Assembly: GCA_902767145.1 (NCBI GenBank)
Contig: CACXGG010000009.1
Coordinates: 1 to 8,387 of the forward strand
Direction: 5' to 3'
DNA length: 8,387 nucleotides
DNA from: Oscillospiraceae bacterium
Lineage (GTDB): Bacteria > Bacillota > Clostridia > Saccharofermentanales > Saccharofermentanaceae
Position numbers and translations under genes: made by a program. This document shows positions 5,852 to 8,387 of the stretch, piece by piece. The number at the start of each line of letters is the position of its first letter. The first letter of the stretch is position 1. A model generated the notes under the pieces. The model saw nothing but the letters and a program-made list of their open reading frames with translations. It was not told the DNA's origin and did no database searches.

Positions 5852-6520
5852 TCAGCGATTTACGATAAGGCCGTCTTCGATCCTTATGATACGATCTGCC
5901 GTCTGCGCTATCTCTGTGTTATGGGTGATCATAACTATGGTCTGTCCGAACTTGTCAGCTGTTACTCTGAAAAGGCTCATTACATCCTGTGATGTCCTGC
6001 TGTCGAGATTGCCCGTAGGCTCATCAGCCAGGATAACAGTGGGACGTCCTGCCAGCGCTCTTGCGATGGCAACTCGCTGCTGCTGTCCGCCTGACAGCTG
6101 TGAAGGGAGCTTATGTATCTGGTTCTTAAGATCCAGCGTCTCGATTATATTGTCGATATGCTCCTTATCCGTCTTTGCTCCGTCAAGTTCAAGAGGGAGC
6201 AGTATATTCTCCATTACATTTAATACAGGAACAAGGTTAAAGGACTGGAATACAAATCCTATCTTCCTTCTCCTTAAAACAGTGAGTGCTTCATCCTTTA
6301 AAGAGAATATATCCTTGTTATCGATATAGACCTTACCGGAAGTGGGTCTGTCGAGACCTCCCAGCATGTGAAGGAGCGTTGACTTACCGCTTCCCGATGT
6401 ACCTACTATCGCTACAAATTCTCCTTTGTTGACCTCAAGATCGACGCCCCTTAATGCGTCTACCCTGCTGTCTCCTTTGCCGTATGTTTTCTTCAGGCCT
6501 TCTGCTCTTAAAATAGCCAT
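5852..6520 (-). CDS. ABC transporter ATP-binding protein (LolD/MacB type)
   Basis: The 222-residue protein is a complete nucleotide-binding domain of the family length. It has Walker A GTSGSGKST (40-48), Q-loop VFQSFNL (Q92), signature LSGGQQQR (142-149), Walker B VILADEPTGNLD (D166, E167) and the switch histidine in MITHNTE (H200). The TGNLD ending of Walker B is characteristic of the LolD/MacB/FtsE-like group that partners FtsX-fold permeases. It is cytoplasmic and would pair with the permease encoded 16 bases downstream. AAAAGGAGAT precedes the ATG at a good distance. A dyad at 6542-6569 lies in the leader between the kinase gene and this gene. No residue is missing, so it should be active. 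Confidence 0.95.
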   Translation of the reverse strand: MAILRAEGLKKTYGKGDSRVDALRGVDLEVNKGEFVAIVGTSGSGKSTLLHMLGGLDRPTSGKVYIDNKDIFSLKDEALTVLRRRKIGFVFQSFNLVPVLNVMENILLPLELDGAKTDKEHIDNIIETLDLKNQIHKLPSQLSGGQQQRVAIARALAGRPTVILADEPTGNLDSRTSQDVMSLFRVTADKFGQTIVMITHNTEIAQTADRIIRIEDGLIVNR

Positions 6521-6541
6521 ATCTTATCTCCTTTTCGTTTG

Positions 6542-6569
6542 ATCTGATGATACGATCATCTCATCAGAT
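6542..6569. repeat. Inverted repeat between kinase and ATPase genes
   Basis: ATCTGATGA (6542-6550) and TCATCAGAT (6561-6569) are perfect 9-base arms around 10 bases. Nested in them is a second dyad, GATGAT-ACG-ATCATC (6546-6560), so the two folds exclude each other. No T-run follows, so it is not a classical terminator. It may be an mRNA hairpin that sets kinase versus transporter levels, or a regulator-binding site. The 97-base gap shows no strong promoter, only an isolated CATAAT at 6605-6600 without a -35 box. Confidence 0.6.
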
Positions 6570-6620
6570 TCTTTCTCAAATCTTTCCATGGAAGATAAGA
6601 TTATGACACTTTTGAAAGAA

Positions 6621-7520
6621 TCATCCCTTGGGTACATATACAGAGAACCTGCTTCCTTCGCCGGGAGTAGACTCGAGCCTTATATAGCCGCCCTCTCCCG
6701 TTATTATCTCTCTTGCCAGGCACAGACCTATACCGACGCCTTCCTCAGAAGAGACTTCCTGACTTCTGTAGAACCTTGTGAAGACTTTTGCGGAATCCTC
6801 TTCGCTTATGCCTATACCTGTATCCTCGATATCGATCCTTACGAACATCTCATATTCCCTGGCACTCATAAAGACACGGCCTCCATCAGTATACTTGACC
6901 GCATTATCGGCAATATTGAATATGGCTTCGTATGTCCACTTGGGATCGCACTTGATGCTGAGATCCGTGGGTTCGTAAGAGAGCTCTATCCCTTTGGACG
7001 AAGCCTTGGAAGATAATGCATCAGTTATACTCTCAAAGAGTTCCTCCACAGATGATGTTACCGGGGAATAAGTCATAAGACCGCTCTCAAGACGTGACAT
7101 CTTCACCAGGGAATCGATAAGGAACTTGAGCTTTTCCGACTGGGACCTTATTGCAGTCACCTTATCTCCCGCATCCCCGGGAAGATCCTCTTCCGCCAGA
7201 AGTTCGCTGTAGAGCATAAGGTTGGCAATGGGGGTCTTGGTCTGATGCGATATATCCGATATGAGGGTCTTGATCTTCTCCTTCTCTTCACTGACCTTAT
7301 CAGCGGAAAGTGCCGAAGAAGAAAGATATTCATGGAGCTTGGACTCAAGAAGTGAATATACGCTCTCATCAAAGGAGGTCTCCGAGAAATCCCCCTCTAT
7401 TGCAGAGTCCAGCATATCGCTCAGGGAATCCACCAGCCTTCTTGTCCTTATATGCTCCACCACCGCCCATGTTATGGCGATGACAGCTGCTGCTACGGAT
7501 GCGATGACGAAATATATCAT
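6621..7520 (-). CDS. Sensor histidine kinase with minimal N-terminal membrane anchor
   Basis: The 299-residue protein starts with one hydrophobic helix (about 2-21) followed at once by a basic cytoplasmic flank (HIRTRR), so no extracellular sensor domain can exist. A short linker (25-80) leads to the dimerisation helix with the phospho-acceptor in SDISHQTKTPIANL (H92). The catalytic domain is complete: N box NIADNAVKYT (N202, N206), G1 DTGIGI (D233-G237), F box FTRFYR (247-252) and G2 GVGIGL (261-266). The ATG abuts the TAA of the response regulator, with GGCGGAG just before. Its lack of a sensor domain and its linkage to an ABC transporter suggest that it senses the transporter or a membrane signal, as proposed for BceS-like kinases. 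That mode is inference here because the permease is not BceB-like. Confidence 0.95.
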   Translation of the reverse strand: MIYFVIASVAAAVIAITWAVVEHIRTRRLVDSLSDMLDSAIEGDFSETSFDESVYSLLESKLHEYLSSSALSADKVSEEKEKIKTLISDISHQTKTPIANLMLYSELLAEEDLPGDAGDKVTAIRSQSEKLKFLIDSLVKMSRLESGLMTYSPVTSSVEELFESITDALSSKASSKGIELSYEPTDLSIKCDPKWTYEAIFNIADNAVKYTDGGRVFMSAREYEMFVRIDIEDTGIGISEEDSAKVFTRFYRSQEVSSEEGVGIGLCLAREIITGEGGYIRLESTPGEGSRFSVYVPKG

Positions 7521-8201
7521 TTACTTCTCCGCCTTCCAGCAGTAGCCGAGACCGTAAACTGTCTTTATGTTATCCTTGGCACCCAGCTTGTCCCGGAGCC
7601 TCTTTATGGAAACAGAGAGCGCATTCTCATCAACATAATCAGCCCCGTCAGTCCAGACCTTGTCTATAAGGTGGTCACGCTTTACTGTCATGCCCCTGTT
7701 CGCCACAAGGATACGGAGTATCTTCTGTTCTGTCTTACTGAGCTCGAAGGTCTCCTCGCCTTTCTTAAAGATCATATTAGAAAAGTCAAAGCTATAGCCG
7801 TCTACTTCGAACAGCTCCTCCGATGCTCTGGATCCGTTTCTCCTAAGCTGGGTATTTACCCTGGCACGAAGTACCGACAGAGAGAAGGGCTTTGTCATAT
7901 AATCGTCAGCACCAAGCTCAAGGCCTCTTACGATATCACTGTCTGTATCGTTGGCTGTCAGCATTATCACGGGGATCTCAGGATGGGACTTCTTGACCTC
8001 CTTCAGGAAGTCCAGTCCATTGCCGTCGGGAAGATTAACATCCATAAGGATGAGATCCGGCCTGAATACAAGGAGCTGGTCAGACGCATCCTTCAGGGTA
8101 CTTACACAGAATACGGTCTTGCCATCATTTTTGAGTGCAGAAGTAAGGCCCTTTCCAAGCTCATTGTCATCTTCTATTATCAATAACTGTTCGTTAGCCA
8201 T
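7521..8201 (-). CDS. OmpR/PhoB-family response regulator
   Basis: The 226-residue protein has a receiver domain (1-118) with the acidic pair D11-D12, phospho-acceptor D54 in ILMDVNLPDG, switch T82 in MLTAND and K104-P105 in TKPF. The C-terminal winged-helix DNA-binding domain spans about 128-224, with LSKTEQKILRILVANRG, the recognition helix near ALSVSIKRLRDKL and the closing GLGYCWK wing. All catalytic positions are present. ATG 8201 has GGAG 10 bases upstream. It is the first gene of the unit and is joined directly to the kinase gene, so the two form a cognate pair. It probably activates its own unit and the transporter genes downstream. Confidence 0.96.
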   Translation of the reverse strand: MANEQLLIIEDDNELGKGLTSALKNDGKTVFCVSTLKDASDQLLVFRPDLILMDVNLPDGNGLDFLKEVKKSHPEIPVIMLTANDTDSDIVRGLELGADDYMTKPFSLSVLRARVNTQLRRNGSRASEELFEVDGYSFDFSNMIFKKGEETFELSKTEQKILRILVANRGMTVKRDHLIDKVWTDGADYVDENALSVSIKRLRDKLGAKDNIKTVYGLGYCWKAEK

Positions 8202-8254
8202 CAGATCTCATCTCCAAATTCATTACGGATAGATTTTATCACAAGGACTGTAAC
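8202..8254 (-). promoter_or_regulatory. Probable promoter region of the two-component/transporter unit
   Basis: Between the upstream terminator and the response regulator ATG there are only about 53 bases, so the promoter must be here or overlap the terminator. TAAAAT (8238-8233) is a 5/6 -10 match, but no good -35 box lies upstream; only the T-run of the terminator is at that distance. A poor -35 fits an activator-dependent promoter. TTGTTACA (8256-8249) and TTGTGATA (8244-8237) form an imperfect direct repeat 12 bases apart, which is the layout OmpR-type regulators often use. Confidence 0.35.
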
Positions 8255-8284
8255 AAAAAACCAGTAAACAATAAGTCTACTGGT
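8255..8284 (-). terminator. Intrinsic terminator of an upstream minus-strand transcript
   Basis: ACCAGTAGAC (8284-8275) pairs with GTTTACTGGT (8269-8260) around the loop TTATT, giving ten pairs with one G-U. On the minus strand it runs into six T residues (8260-8255). It marks the end of a transcript that enters from the right of the window and insulates the response regulator unit. Confidence 0.8.
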
Positions 8285-8387
8285 CTTGTCTCAACCGTCG
8301 ATCTTCGATATATAACCAATTAGGAAGGGGACGAACGTTCACGCACTATCTTGCTTTACTCTGCCGCTTCGACCCATCTGTCCTAAT
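8285..8387. other. Right-edge segment, no gene assigned
   Basis: All three minus-strand frames meet a stop within this segment (for example a TAG ending ..KRQSKAR and a TGA ending ..VKQDSA), so the C-terminus of an upstream gene may end here, but which frame is used cannot be told. ATTAGGA at 8319-8325 recurs inverted as TCCTAAT at 8381-8387, and GAACGTTC (8333-8340) is an 8-base palindrome. No tRNA or known RNA family was recognised. Confidence 0.3.

Noticed and set aside
6584..6593. TTCCATGGAA 10-base palindrome
   Set aside because: It is isolated, not repeated and has no related site; the neighbouring 9-base inverted repeat is the stronger structure.
6588..7016. Plus-strand open frame of 142 codons
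   Set aside because: It is antisense to the catalytic domain of the kinase, with no supporting signal.
7452..8186. Plus-strand open frame of 244 codons
   Set aside because: It is antisense to the response regulator, whose catalytic residues are all intact; this is a composition shadow.
8333..8340. GAACGTTC as a LexA-type SOS box
   Set aside because: The Firmicute box needs a 4-base spacer between GAAC and GTTC; here there is none and no gene start follows.

Overview
The window looks like chromosomal DNA from an anaerobic Firmicute of class Clostridia, most likely a Lachnospiraceae-type organism. The evidence is Gram-positive style AGGAG ribosome binding sites, sigma-A-like promoters, short A/T-rich spacers, abundant AGG/AGA arginine codons, and protein families typical of that group (PAS/HD signalling protein, zinc-ribbon membrane protein, CX2CX2C flavoprotein, FtsX-type ABC exporter with its own two-component system). 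This placement rests on style and is not a database identification. All seven full-length or near full-length genes lie on the minus strand, so the window is best read from right to left.

Right part (8284 to 3312): a self-contained unit between two minus-strand intrinsic terminators. In transcription order it holds an OmpR-family response regulator, a sensor histidine kinase with almost no extracellular part (TAA and ATG abut), about 100 bases carrying a strong dyad, a LolD/MacB-type ABC ATPase and an 821-residue two-FtsX-domain permease. The expected logic is that the kinase reads a membrane or transporter-derived signal, the regulator controls the unit, and the ATPase and permease move or extract a substrate (peptide, lipid or antimicrobial) at the membrane. 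The substrate cannot be read from the sequence.

Middle part (3222 to 1804): a TetR repressor and a flavodoxin-fold oxidoreductase overlap by ATGA. They are driven by a textbook promoter (TTGACG, 17 bases, TATAAT). One GCTAAT-N4-ATTAGC palindrome exactly fills the -35/-10 spacer and a second covers the likely start point, which strongly implies autorepression. A 20-codon open frame with a perfect Shine-Dalgarno faces the other way and may be a gene remnant.

Left part (1807 to 1): a second clear promoter (extended -10 TGCTATAAT) precedes a 38-codon open frame. That frame runs, out of frame, into a gene for a zinc-ribbon protein with four membrane helices. The small frame is either a leader peptide or the true N-terminus separated by a one-base frameshift. 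A 27-base dyad follows, then a PAS plus HD-domain (HD-GYP-like) signalling protein that is cut by the left edge.

The most interesting points are the sORF/frameshift architecture at 1622-1738, the geometry of the TetR operators, and an 11-base copy of the TetR operator core on the -10 box of the next promoter downstream. I found no mobile element, CRISPR array, tRNA or rRNA.
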